This document shows positions 11,770 to 20,663 of a stretch of 64,000 nucleotides of DNA, one piece after another. Source of the stretch: Bufo bufo. Its lineage: Eukaryota; Chordata; Amphibia; Anura; Bufonidae. The stretch lies in assembly GCF_905171765.1 (NCBI RefSeq), contig NC_053390.1:510305565-510369564 (forward strand), read 5' to 3'. The position numbers and the translations under genes were made by a program. Each line of letters begins with the position of its first letter. Position 1 is the first letter of the stretch. The notes beneath the pieces were generated by a model that saw nothing but the letters and a program-made list of their open reading frames with translations, made no database searches and was not told the origin of the DNA.

Positions 11770-12330
11770 AGGGGGGCCACCAGGATGATACCTCCTGGAG
11801 TAGTCTCTGTATGATTGACAGCTGACCCATGAGGGTTGGTCTACTTTCACACTCGCGTTTTTGCTTTCCGTTTTTGAGATCCGTTCAGGGCTCTCCCAAG
11901 CGGTCCAAAACGGATCAGTTTGCAGTCTAATGCATTCTGAATAAAAAAGGATCCGCTCAGAATGCTTCAGTTTGCATCAGTTCAGTCTCCATTCCGCTTT
12001 GGAGACGGATGAGACTGAGCCAAACGGATCTGTCCTGGCACACAATGTAAGTCAATGGGGACAGATCCATTTTCACTGACACAATCTGGCACAATAGAAA
12101 ATGGATCCGTCCTCCATTAAATTTCAATGGTGTTCAAGACGGATCTGTTCTGAATGGATGCAGACGGTTGCATTATCTGAACGGATCCGTCCATGACGGA
12201 TCCGCAAAAAACATGAGTGTGAAAGTAGCCTTAGAGACACCAGTGCAGAGCACCGAGGGATTAGGCAAAATCATAGCCAGTGAAAGGCAGAGGAATCGGG
12301 AGGATCGCGGGAGCATGCCCTACAGACAGA
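11770..12330. repeat. Unclassified dispersed repeat, split by a MITE
   Basis: Sequence around 11760-11835 (ctttgctgcagggg...) and 12234-12300 (agacaccagtgcagagc...) matches a second copy at 41600-41710, in the same order and strand. In the 41600 copy the two parts are joined. The family is unknown to me. Confidence 0.65.
11838..12230. mobile_element. Harbinger-like MITE
   Basis: Inverted ends ctactttcacactcgcg and gagtgtgaaagtag bound about 390 bp of non-coding sequence rich in ggatccg motifs. Flanking TTG/TTA fits an imperfect 3-bp TWA-type duplication. Related ends occur at 42526-43022. Confidence 0.75.
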
Positions 12331-12928
12331 TGAGGAGAGACTTTGCTGGCAAGCACATGGCATAGAGGGACAAAGCAAGCATGGTGGCAGGAAGGAGATA
12401 GCGGTGGCAGTCGTGCACCACCAGGAGAGGTGAGCGTGAGCAGCCTCAGCCGCCACTGTCACACTGAGCAGTAGCTGGACAAAGCACTTTGGATGAAATG
12501 CAACTCTTACTATTAGCTGCTAAGTGATGTATGTTGTTGAGGAAGGGTGGCAGGTATACATAAATATATATGCATGCCTACTGGGCATACATATATATAT
12601 GTATATGTTAGCCCCTCAGAGGACGATGTGCGCAGATGTGCCCAGCACCTGCGCCCATCTGCCTCTGGTATTCCCCAGGGGCTCATTCATGCCCTTGTGG
12701 GAATTCATATAATGTGATATATGCATGTGACCCCTTAATAGATATGTATGTATATGTTAGCCCCTCAGAGGGCGATGTGCGCAGATGTGCCCAGCACCTG
12801 CGCCCATCTGCCTCTGATATTCCCCAGGGGCTCATTCATGCCCCTGTGGGAATTCATATATGTATGTGCCCCCTTTAATATATCTATCTATCTATAATGC
12901 CCCCTGTATCCTATAATGCCCCCTGTAT

Positions 12929-12966
<38 letters not shown>

Positions 12967-13003
12967 CATACCATATAAATCCCCCCCTACATGGACACAG
13001 ATG

Positions 13004-13457
13004 CATCAATGTAAATGTGCCCCAAGCATTTACATTGATGTAATCTGGGTGAAGGCGCCAGAATGACCGAACAAGGTCCGGTCATTCTGGTGACCTCAAA
13101 AGGATTCAAATTCAATAGAATTTGAATCCTTTTGTTCTAATTATCTGCAGCCCTGCTGAAGATAATTAAGCATAATAGAGGGAGAGGAGATACCTCCGCT
13201 CACTCTATTATGCGCATTCTGGCATCGCAATTACCATTGCGATGTCCAGAATGCTAAGAGCTACAGACGGGAGATCAAAGGATCTCCCGCCTGTCAGCAA
13301 ATGCACGCGGCCCTGCGGTGCGCGTGCAGGGACGCGCGGGCAGGCGCGGTGACGTCATCTCACCGCGCCGGCCCACGTGTCCTGCACTGTGGTGCGCGCC
13401 TCCCGCGCCGCTGTGTGGGCGGTACGGCAGTGCGGGCGGCCGGACATATAAGTCCGG
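13004..13457. promoter_or_regulatory. U3 chain of about ten consecutive inverted repeats
   Basis: Arms (left/right): 13004-13017/13027-13040; 13058-13069/13079-13090; 13098-13112/13119-13133; 13138-13146/13160-13168; 13170-13180/13203-13213; 13214-13231/13236-13254 (one bulge); 13268-13276/13281-13289; 13302-13309/13321-13328; 13343-13352/13360-13369; 13440-13445/13452-13457. The ninth contains a CRE-like tgacgtca (13350-13357). The loop of the tenth is the TATA box. All are read directly from the sequence, and the same chain is present in the 3' LTR (about 24885-25330). Confidence 0.9.
13447..13451 (+). promoter_or_regulatory. LTR TATA box
   Basis: The sequence ccggacATATAAgtccgg places TATAA in the loop of a 6-bp perfect stem. 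Transcription would start about 25-30 bp downstream, near 13475. The copy in the 3' LTR is at about 25316-25320. Confidence 0.75.
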
Positions 13458-13574
13458 CAGGCCTGCACTAGTGGAGAGAGAGCCGGCCGCCCACCCACCC
13501 TGAAGGAAGGAGACCCCCTCGGACTGACGAGCACCCCTAGACGAACGAGCGACCCCTGGACAACGAGCATTAAC

Positions 13575-13990
13575 CCTAAGTATCGCTATATACCCCCCCT
13601 GCACTATCTATATACCCTCTGGACCCCCCCCTGCACTATCTATATACCCTCCGGACCCCTCTGCACTCTATATACCCTCCGGACCCCCCCCTGCACTCTA
13701 TATACCCTCCGGACCCCCCCCTGCACTATCTATATACCCTCCGGACCCCCCTGCACTCTATATACCCTCCGGACCCCCCCCTCCCCTCTATATACCCTCC
13801 GGACCCCCCCTGCACTATCTATATACCCTCTATATACCCTCCGGACCCCCCCTGAACTATCTATATACCCTCCAGACCCCCTGCACTATCTATATACCCT
13901 CCGGTCCCCCCTGCACTATCTATATACCCTCCGGTCTTCCCCTGCACTATCTATATACCCCCCGGACCCCCCCTGTACTATCTCACTCCC
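13575..13990. repeat. LTR R-region minisatellite (about 30-bp unit, about 13 copies)
   Basis: Units read ctatctatataccctccgg followed by acccccctgcac, with slippage in the C run. The 3' LTR holds a longer version (about 25450-26030, about 18 copies, with a homogenised gtctccccc subtype). Copy number therefore differs between the two LTRs of one provirus. Confidence 0.93.
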
Positions 13991-14378
13991 CTGGTAACCC
14001 TCACTATATACCCTCCTGCTATCCCCTGGTATATATCCCCTGGACACTATAACCCTACCCCACATACCCCTGGTAACCCTCTGTATCCCTACCCCTTTAC
14101 CCCTATTACCCCTGATAACCCTTTACACCCCTTGTTGCCCTGATTCCTGATACTCTAATCCCCTCCCGTGGTATATTTGTGCTTGGTGGTCGGCTTGTAA
14201 GACCACCGTCTACCTTCGTCTGCCCCGTAGGGATAGTATACAGTACTAGGTGGGTGGGCTGTTAATATTGAATGTGTGTATCATATAGTTAGTTTATGGG
14301 TGGAATTGGGAACGTGTAGTGTAGTTGAGTACTGTATAATTAGTGCTGTAATGTTAGTGTATTGCGTAGTGTATTGTT

Positions 14379-14384
14379 AATAAA
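14379..14384 (+). terminator. LTR polyadenylation signal AATAAA
   Basis: AATAAA at 14379-14384, with the 3' LTR copy at 27966-27971, followed by T/G-rich sequence (ctgttatatttgtatctgtg). It lies about 900 bp after the TATA box, so R would be unusually long. Confidence 0.75.
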
Positions 14385-14607
14385 TACTGTTATATTTGTA
14401 TCTGTGTAACGTGTAATTATTGGCGATAGTTAGTTAGTAAGGCGCATGCAGCTAGCATAGTGATTAGTGTAAAGCATAGCAAAGGTATTGTTATTAGTAT
14501 ATAAAGGTATAAATAGGCGGAGTTATCAATAGACGGTTCCTCCTATTTATGAATATGAATTACCGATATTTGCATAAATATTGGTGATTAATATTCCCCC
14601 TTTACAT

Positions 14608-14625
14608 TGGCGAGCCAGGCCCACT
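14608..14625 (+). promoter_or_regulatory. Candidate primer-binding site
   Basis: Immediately after the LTR (one base between), tggcgagccaggccca begins with the TGG that pairs with the CCA end of a tRNA. I could not identify the primer tRNA. Confidence 0.6.
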
Positions 14626-15011
14626 GCGTGGATTTTGCGCTTATTTTTGGTCTTAAGTCTGAGGGTCGCTAGTACTGTGAATTAGCGGGCAGGAGAGACG
14701 CAGTCAGCGGAGTGTCTGAGCGTCTAGGACCCGATAATTCGGACAGGAGAAGCGATACTTCCCTTAAGAGCACCAGAAATAAAACAAAATCTTTTGCAGA
14801 GAATCTATAATTGTTCTGTGAATTAATATTTTTGTATTTGCTTTACACGGTCACCGTCGCTGGGGTAAGAGAAGAAGGATACGTCACGGAAAGAGATCCA
14901 TCTTCGTTGGAGGTACATAAAAGTCCAGCTGGTCGGAAAGAAGCGATCCGGAAGAAAAGGACTTCTTTCAAGCAGCTGCAAGGGACAAGAAAGTACAGCA
15001 CCAACAAGAAG

Positions 15012-16892
15012 ATGGACGCTCAGCAAACGGTGAGTATGAACTTCTCCACACTCCAACACTTAGCCAAAAACAGCACTTTTAATCCCATTGTTCCTACTAC
15101 ATATAAATCCGCTGAGCTGCTGTGGTCCGCTTTACTGGACCAGGTGTACGCTCATGACCGGGTTTGTATTAGTAGGAGTGTCTTTAACAAGACCACCAAA
15201 CGCCTCCAAATGCTAGCCAAATTGATTCTTTCCTATGAGGATACCATTTGGAGGGCGGAACACACAGAGATACTTGCCAGCACAAGAAAGGCAGGGGAGG
15301 CTGCGGACAAAGCAAACTTCCACTGCAATTGTTGTGTTGATAACTATAGAAGAATTCACACACTAGAGGTTCAATTACAAGACGAAGCCCAGTGTACAGT
15401 CGAGAGGGGCAGAGAAATCTGTGTGTTAGAGTCGAGACTCTCGGATAAGGACAGTCTCTACTCTGACATGGACAGAGAGCTACTCCGGCTGTACACTGAG
15501 ATTAATCAGTACAGGAACAATACGGTATCTACGGATTCCCTGATTGTTCAGATGAGGGAGGACCTGGCTGCAAAGACGCAAACCATTGCAGACTTGCAGC
15601 GGGCAATCTCCAATTTGTCCAGGCCTAGTACCAACGGTATGGTGCCCATGAAACAAGTTTGTGTTTCGGAAATTCCACAGGGGGAGACAGCGGCGGCAGC
15701 GCCAGGGTCTTCGACGGATAATACATCCGCATTGGTAGACACTAGGGGACAGGTGGAACGGTCTCTACAATTCACCCCGTCATCCGGGGAGAATAGGGGT
15801 AGCAACCGTTACCAGGACAACTGTTGGGGAGAGGAAAGTGGAGGGGTATATTCCACTTCCAATCCGCCAACACGTCCGGAGAAACAGGAAGAGGTGTATC
15901 CTAACCATTCCAGTATGGAAAGGATAAACTTCCTGTTACGGATCTGCAAGGAGATCCCGAAATATGATCCCCATGTAGATCCGTTCGCTTCATGCGATAT
16001 TTTCGAAGGTCACTGTAACAAATATTCAGTGGCTCCGGAATATCGCATGGAGCTGTTCAGATTATGGTTACCAACACACCTTAATCAAAGGTATGAGGTA
16101 ACGGGGAGGATGCGACCCACGAATGGCCAGTTTCATGATAAGGAGGAGCGCCTCTCCATACTCACGAGACTGGCCACGGGTCATTGGGATGTCACTCCAG
16201 AGGTCCTGTCAAAGTTTAAGCCTACTATACATGATGAACCCTTGTCATTGTGTAGTCGGTTTGAAGCGATGTACAGGAGGGTTACCAAAGATCAGGGTAT
16301 TGGGATTCCACAAGGCATGGTGCGCATGTTTGTGGAAAAATTCCCATATCTTGATACTGCAATCCGGCTGAGTGCAGCTAGGGAGCCATCCCTCACGGAC
16401 GCAGCCATGATTATTGAGCAGTGTAGACAAGACATACTGCTCAGTAAGAAGTCTGTGAAAGTGAGGGAGCGTGTGCCTGTATACGGTAGGTCGCAAGACG
16501 ACCGGGTACAACACACGAGGTATGCATCAACTGTCCGCCCCACGGCCCCACCGCTGGAAAGGGCAGGAAACTTTCATTGTTTCCTGTGCTTACAAGAGGG
16601 GCACATAAAAAGAAATTGTCCACAGTGGTTAAAGATTAACCGGACAAATTCGGAGAAAAACGGCAATAATAACGGTTTCAGGATGAAGCCTAATTATGCC
16701 AGACCTGTGGGAGAACAGGTTGATATGAATCTGGGACATTCATCAGGACAAGCACCAAAATGCGTGGCGGTCATGAATGTCCCAGGGGGCGTGGAATCAA
16801 GAGATTCCACACCTAAGGATCAGGAACAGAGCACAAGAGTGGCAGTATGTACCACACAAATACCTACTGGGAGTCTGGTGGATATCGATTGA
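15012..16892 (+). CDS. gag: ERV Gag polyprotein
   Basis: The first ATG of the open frame is at 15012 (MDAQQTVSMN), giving 626 residues to a TGA at 16890-16892. The frame is open upstream to 14811 but without an ATG. Residues about 110-203 are heptad-like and rich in charged residues, probably a coiled coil for multimerisation. One nucleocapsid zinc knuckle of the CX2CX4HX4C type lies at residues 523-536 (CFLCLQEGHIKRNC), followed by a basic tail. Gag forms the particle and packages the RNA. A consensus splice donor lies just after codon 6. No frameshift or early stop is seen. Confidence 0.85.
   Translation: MDAQQTVSMNFSTLQHLAKNSTFNPIVPTTYKSAELLWSALLDQVYAHDRVCISRSVFNKTTKRLQMLAKLILSYEDTIWRAEHTEILASTRKAGEAADKANFHCNCCVDNYRRIHTLEVQLQDEAQCTVERGREICVLESRLSDKDSLYSDMDRELLRLYTEINQYRNNTVSTDSLIVQMREDLAAKTQTIADLQRAISNLSRPSTNGMVPMKQVCVSEIPQGETAAAAPGSSTDNTSALVDTRGQVERSLQFTPSSGENRGSNRYQDNCWGEESGGVYSTSNPPTRPEKQEEVYPNHSSMERINFLLRICKEIPKYDPHVDPFASCDIFEGHCNKYSVAPEYRMELFRLWLPTHLNQRYEVTGRMRPTNGQFHDKEERLSILTRLATGHWDVTPEVLSKFKPTIHDEPLSLCSRFEAMYRRVTKDQGIGIPQGMVRMFVEKFPYLDTAIRLSAAREPSLTDAAMIIEQCRQDILLSKKSVKVRERVPVYGRSQDDRVQHTRYASTVRPTAPPLERAGNFHCFLCLQEGHIKRNCPQWLKINRTNSEKNGNNNGFRMKPNYARPVGEQVDMNLGHSSGQAPKCVAVMNVPGGVESRDSTPKDQEQSTRVAVCTTQIPTGSLVDID
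15030..15035 (+). promoter_or_regulatory. Putative 5' splice donor inside gag
   Basis: The sequence acg|gtgagt matches the donor consensus, with the cut between 15029 and 15030, exactly after the sixth gag codon (phase 0). It is the natural partner of the acceptor at 20642. Confidence 0.65.
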
Positions 16893-16959
16893 AGATTAGG
16901 GGTCCCTAAAGAATTGGCACCAGTATGTCCAATCATACTGGATCCTTCAGGGAGACCCC
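16890..16959 (+). promoter_or_regulatory. Gag-pol TGA with downstream RNA structure (readthrough signal)
   Basis: TGA at 16890-16892 is the only stop between gag and pol, which share one frame. After a 6-nt spacer, GGGGTCCCT (16899-16907) can pair with AGGG-AG-ACCCC (16949-16959). Inside that stem a perfect 8-bp hairpin forms (16920-16927 with 16934-16941, loop tccaat). Gamma- and epsilon-type retroviruses make Gag-Pol by stop-codon readthrough helped by a nearby RNA structure. The function here is inferred from that analogy. Confidence 0.7.
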
Positions 16960-19900
16960 ATATAAAAGCCACGATAAAAGATAAAGAAACGGAAATCATG
17001 CTTGATACTGGGGCGGAAATATCCATTACCAATATCAAACATGATCTACTCCCCAACAGCCCCCAGTGTGTGGTGATCGGATTTGATCACCAACAAGGGG
17101 GGGTGAAGGCCCACAGAATTGATGAGGTAATCGTTCAGATTACCAGGTGCACTAACCTCAGGATACCCATGTGGTATTACCCCGGTTCTGATAACATTAT
17201 CGGAACCGATGTAATGACACAAAATGGGTGGATCCTGGATCTGGCAAATTGCATTGTGTGGAAGGGTCCCAGACGAGCCAAGGTGTTTGTCATTCAACGC
17301 CAGTGTCTGGGACCACCTTTGCCAGCAGTAGATAACTCTACGGATGTGCTGGAACACAAGTGGCCTGAGGTCTCGCACAATCCAGACCTTGAGCCTATTG
17401 TGTACGAGCACCCTGATCTGTGGGCCCAAAATAAGAATGACTGTGGCAGATTGATTGGCGTTTTGGTGGACATACAGGGTCCTGACCCTCCACCTCAACG
17501 CCAATATCGATTTCCACCAGAGGCCACCCATTCAATTATGGACACTGTCCTTGAATTGAAGACTAGGGGTGTGGTCATTGAGGGCAACTCGAAGTGCAAC
17601 AATGCCCTCTGGCCAGTTAGGAAAAAGGACACAAACGCATGGAGGCTGACCATAGACCTCCGTGTCCTTAATAAATACACCCCAATGTCAGCCCCAGTGG
17701 TGGCCCAAACTCCCGACATCATGGCCAGAATAAGTGGCGAAAGCCGCGTATTCTCGACCATCGATGTTGCCAACGGGTTCTTCTCCATCGAACTCACGGA
17801 GTCGTGTCGGTACAAATTCGCTTTTACGGTGGGGGACAAACAGTACATGTTTGCTGTACTGCCCCAGGGGTTCCATAGCAGCCCCACGTATTTCCATCAG
17901 GCATTGGTGGCTGTGCTGAGTGTGTTCTCACGGCCAGAATGCCTCCTGCAATACGTGGATGACCTGCTTTTGCATACAGAAACCTTGGAGGAACACTTGG
18001 TTCTGTTGAAAGAGCTGCTGGGACTCCTGGCAAAGTCAGGACTCAAACTGAGTCCCCATAAGGCAAATTTGGCTAAAGCGGAGGTAACTTTCCTTGGGGT
18101 CCAAATTTCCTGTGGAACCAAAGGAATCATGACGTCCCGGGTGGAAGCCATGGTAAAGTTACCCAGGCCTGGCACCCTTCAGGATTTGAGAAAATTCCTG
18201 GGGGTTGCCAACTTCATGAGGGAATTCATAGAGGATTTCGCGGCCAAAGCGAAACCTCTCTACGAACTCCTTCGAGGAGAGGAACCCTCAATCAAAGGGT
18301 GGTCCGATGCGCAGGAGGAGGCCTTTTCAACCCTGAAAAGGGACCTCTCCTCGGCGCCTGTGTTGGCCACTCCACATTCAGATGGGGATATGGCCATACA
18401 GGCGCATGCAGGGATGGAGTCTATCTCAGCTGTCCTGGTACAGAAAGTAGGTTACGAGACCAGACCGCTGGGATATTTCTCCAGGCTGCTTTCGCCCGTC
18501 GAACGAGGGTTCGATGAATGCGCCAAGCAATTGGCAGCCATACACTATGCTGTTAAGACCACAGAGCATATTGTTGGCTTCCGGCCCCTCACTTTGCAGA
18601 CTCCACATTCACCGCTGACCCTTTTGCTCTGTGATACTCTCCCTGGAGTCTCCCAACAGAGATTCGGGAGATGGATCATGGATCTCAGCGGCCGGAATCT
18701 GCAGGTGGACCACAAGGCCAAGTATGTTTTGTCCCAGTTGCTGAACCTGACTGGAACTGAACATGACTGTGGCCCTCCAGTAATGGATGACTCTCCACAG
18801 ATGTTCAGGACTGACAAGCATCCAGATGACAGAGTCATCTTTGTTGATGGCTCTCGGTTTTATCTGGATGGGGAATATGTCACAGGTTTTGCTGTGCTGG
18901 ATGAGACCACTGGTACCCAGAGTCTTGTCCGGTTACCAGGTCACATGTCAGCACAGCGGGCAGAACTGGAGGCTGTTAAAGAGGCCCTGCTTCTTCACCC
19001 TCCAGGGAAACGAGTTATATATAGCGACAGCGCATATGTAGTTCGCTCCCTCACATTGCACCTGGACGTTTGGAAGAGAAGAGGATTTGTGGACAGCCAA
19101 AACAAACCTCTGGCTCATGTGTCAGTCCTGAAGGAGCTGTGGGAATGGGGTATGGCACACGTGGCGGAAGCAGCCATCATAAAAATCCCGGCGCATCAAA
19201 AAGGGGACGAACCTTTGACAGCAGGTAACAACCAGGCAGACGAACTGGCAAAACTAGCAGCAGTGTCTGGGACCTTTAGGGAACCAGGCACTGAGCCACT
19301 GCCCGCATACCAGATTGCTGCGCATACCCATCTGAGTGACAGCCCGGTGTCATTCGAGGAGGAACAAGCTAAGGATCCTCTTCTAATGACACACATCCAA
19401 GTACCACAGCATCCCTGGTCCTTACAACAGGGGATCCTGTGTTACGACACCGGTACTCAGTCGCTTCCTCTCCCGGTGGTTCCACAGCATCTGCAAACAG
19501 AGCTGACGCGGTTGAACCACCAAATGTTTGGACATCTTGGCCGGAATAAGCTCTTGCCTCTCCTGAGAGACAAATTGTACTGGCCTGGAATGTCCAACAC
19601 AGTAGAGGACGTTATTCAACAGTGCCTGGTGTGCGCTCAGGTTAACCCAAGGGCGTCAGCCCTGAAGCCGGTGTTACAGCGGGTTCCTCCTGCTGATGGT
19701 CCATGGTCCGCTATCCAAATTGATTTCATCGGACCTTTGCCAACTGGGAGTCGTAACTGTCGTTACGCCCTGGTGGTAGTGGATGTCTTCTCGAAGTGGG
19801 TAGAAGCCATCCCTACGGTCAATGATACGGCCTCCACCACTGCCCGTGTTCTCTGGGAACAAGTTCTGTCACGATGGGGGATCCCCAGATTGATAGAATC

Positions 19901-20549
19901 CGACAGAGGGACTCATTTCACGGGTAAGGTCATGAAAGCGCTTTGTGGTCTCCTAGACATAAAGCAAAGGTTTCATGTCCCTTACCACCCTCAGTCGGCG
20001 GGCATCGTGGAGCGGATGAACCGGACCATCAAAACCCGGCTTTCCAAGGCACTGCTGGAGAAAGGTTCCTCTTGGGTAATCTCCCTTCCAGCTGTGCTAA
20101 TGGGTATCCGAGCCACAGAGGCCTCTAGTACCGGTATCTCCCCATTTGAACTTATGACCGGACGTAAAATGCCCCTATGTCTACCAAACGAACCCCAAGT
20201 GTCGGAGCCCACGAAGAACGCCATCGCTAGAGACTTGTTTCTTCAACAGGTTCAGCAGAACCTGAAGGAGTTACTGCCTCATGCAGCTATACGGTTACAC
20301 AAACCGTATCTACAGGGGGAAACGCCTATGCCCTCTGTAGGAGAAATGGTAATGGTGAAAGTCTTTCGTCGGGTCGGCCCATGGGACGCAAACTGGGAGG
20401 GACCGTACAAGGTCCTTGAAGCAATGGGGGACACCATGCTGAAGGTACAAAGGCCTATCACGAGCAAGAAGAAATCCCGTAGACGCCAGGAAGTTTTTTG
20501 GATTCACATCGACCAGGCCAAAGCCACCCGAGCCTCCCCAACTCAATAA
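16893..20549 (+). CDS. pol: ERV Pol (protease, RT, RNase H, integrase)
   Basis: The frame continues from gag after the TGA, 1218 codons to the stop at 20547-20549. It has no own ATG start, so it should be made as a Gag-Pol fusion. Counting from 16893: protease active site DTGAE at about 38; reverse transcriptase with LPQGF and YVDD at 354-357; RNase H from about 648 (FVDGS, later SDSAYVV); and integrase with an HHCC zinc domain from about 875. The integrase catalytic triad is D944, D1004 and E1040, giving the canonical DX35E spacing. The C terminus overlaps no other gene. All key residues I looked for are present and no break is seen. Confidence 0.88.
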   Translation, partial: RLGVPKELAPVCPIILDPSGRPHIKATIKDKETEIMLDTGAEISITNIKHDLLPNSPQCVVIGFDHQQGGVKAHRIDEVIVQITRCTNLRIPMWYYPGSDNIIGTDVMTQNGWILDLANCIVWKGPRRAKVFVIQRQCLGPPLPAVDNSTDVLEHKWPEVSHNPDLEPIVYEHPDLWAQNKNDCGRLIGVLVDIQGPDPPPQRQYRFPPEATHSIMDTVLELKTRGVVIEGNSKCNNALWPVRKKDTNAWRLTIDLRVLNKYTPMSAPVVAQTPDIMARISGESRVFSTIDVANGFFSIELTESCRYKFAFTVGDKQYMFAVLPQGFHSSPTYFHQALVAVLSVFSRPECLLQYVDDLLLHTETLEEHLVLLKELLGLLAKSGLKLSPHKANLAKAEVTFLGVQISCGTKGIMTSRVEAMVKLPRPGTLQDLRKFLGVANFMREFIEDFAAKAKPLYELLRGEEPSIKGWSDAQEEAFSTLKRDLSSAPVLATPHSDGDMAIQAHAGMESISAVLVQKVGYETRPLGYFSRLLSPVERGFDECAKQLAAIHYAVKTTEHIVGFRPLTLQTPHSPLTLLLCDTLPGVSQQRFGRWIMDLSGRNLQVDHKAKYVLSQLLNLTGTEHDCGPPVMDDSPQMFRTDKHPDDRVIFVDGSRFYLDGEYVTGFAVLDETTGTQSLVRLPGHMSAQRAELEAVKEALLLHPPGKRVIYSDSAYVVRSLTLHLDVWKRRGFVDSQNKPLAHVSVLKELWEWGMAHVAEAAIIKIPAHQKGDEPLTAGNNQADELAKLAAVSGTFREPGTEPLPAYQIAAHTHLSDSPVSFEEEQAKDPLLMTHIQVPQHPWSLQQGILCYDTGTQSLPLPVVPQHLQTELTRLNHQMFGHLGRNKLLPLLRDKLYWPGMSNTVEDVIQQCLVCAQVNPRASALKPVLQRVPPADGPWSAIQIDFIGPLPTGSRNCRYALVVVDVFSKWVEAIPTVNDTASTTARVLWEQVLSRWGIPRLIESDRGTHFTGKVMKALCGLLDIKQRFHVPYHPQSAGIVERMNRTIKTRLSKALLEKGSSWVISLPAVLMGIRATEASSTGISPFELMTGRKMPLCLPNEPQVSEPTKNAIARDLFLQQVQQNLKELLPHAAIRLHKPYLQGETPMPSVGEMVMVKVFRRVGPWDANWEGPYKVLEAMGDTMLKVQRPITSKKKSRRRQEVFWIHIDQAKATRASPTQ

Positions 20550-20619
20550 CGCATACCGTTCCGAGTTGGGTGAGGGGGGGAGAAAGGGCTTGGTGGGTCG
20601 AGTGTGAATCCAATCCACT

Positions 20620-20642
20620 TAACACATCCCATCTCATTTCAG
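20620..20642 (+). promoter_or_regulatory. Putative 3' splice acceptor upstream of env
   Basis: A branch-point-like cttaac is followed about 20 nt later by catcccatctcatttcag, a pyrimidine-rich tract ending in AG at 20641-20642. The next base (20643) is the first base of a codon in the env frame, so a junction from the gag donor is in phase. Confidence 0.7.
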
Positions 20643-20663
20643 AACACAAGAGGGAGACACTCC

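Larger units (their letters stand above)
12535..14606 (+). repeat. 5' LTR (2072 bp)
   Basis: It starts with TG and ends with CA. U3 runs to about 13475, with a 149-bp near-perfect direct duplication (units starting 12602 and 12751), a (TA)n tract (about 12930-12962) and a chain of inverted repeats (13004-13457). A TATA box (13447-13451) is followed by a long R region containing a 30-bp tandem array (13575-13990). AATAAA is at 14379-14384. U5 follows to 14606. Confidence 0.93.

Noticed and set aside
13275..13604. Minus-strand ORFs of 71-109 codons in the LTRs, and plus-strand ORFs at 12636-12878 and 24576-24758
   Set aside because: They are conserved between LTRs only because the LTRs are near-identical. 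No ATG-led, recognisable product such as an LTR-encoded protein.
13575..13990. CRISPR-like regular array
   Set aside because: The unit is fully repeated without unique spacers and lies in a vertebrate LTR. It is a minisatellite.
14607..14640. Naming the primer tRNA
   Set aside because: The candidate site starts TGG but I could not match it to a tRNA 3' end with confidence.
14811..15011. Upstream extension of gag
   Set aside because: The frame is open but has no ATG before 15012. A non-ATG start is possible but not supported by anything visible.
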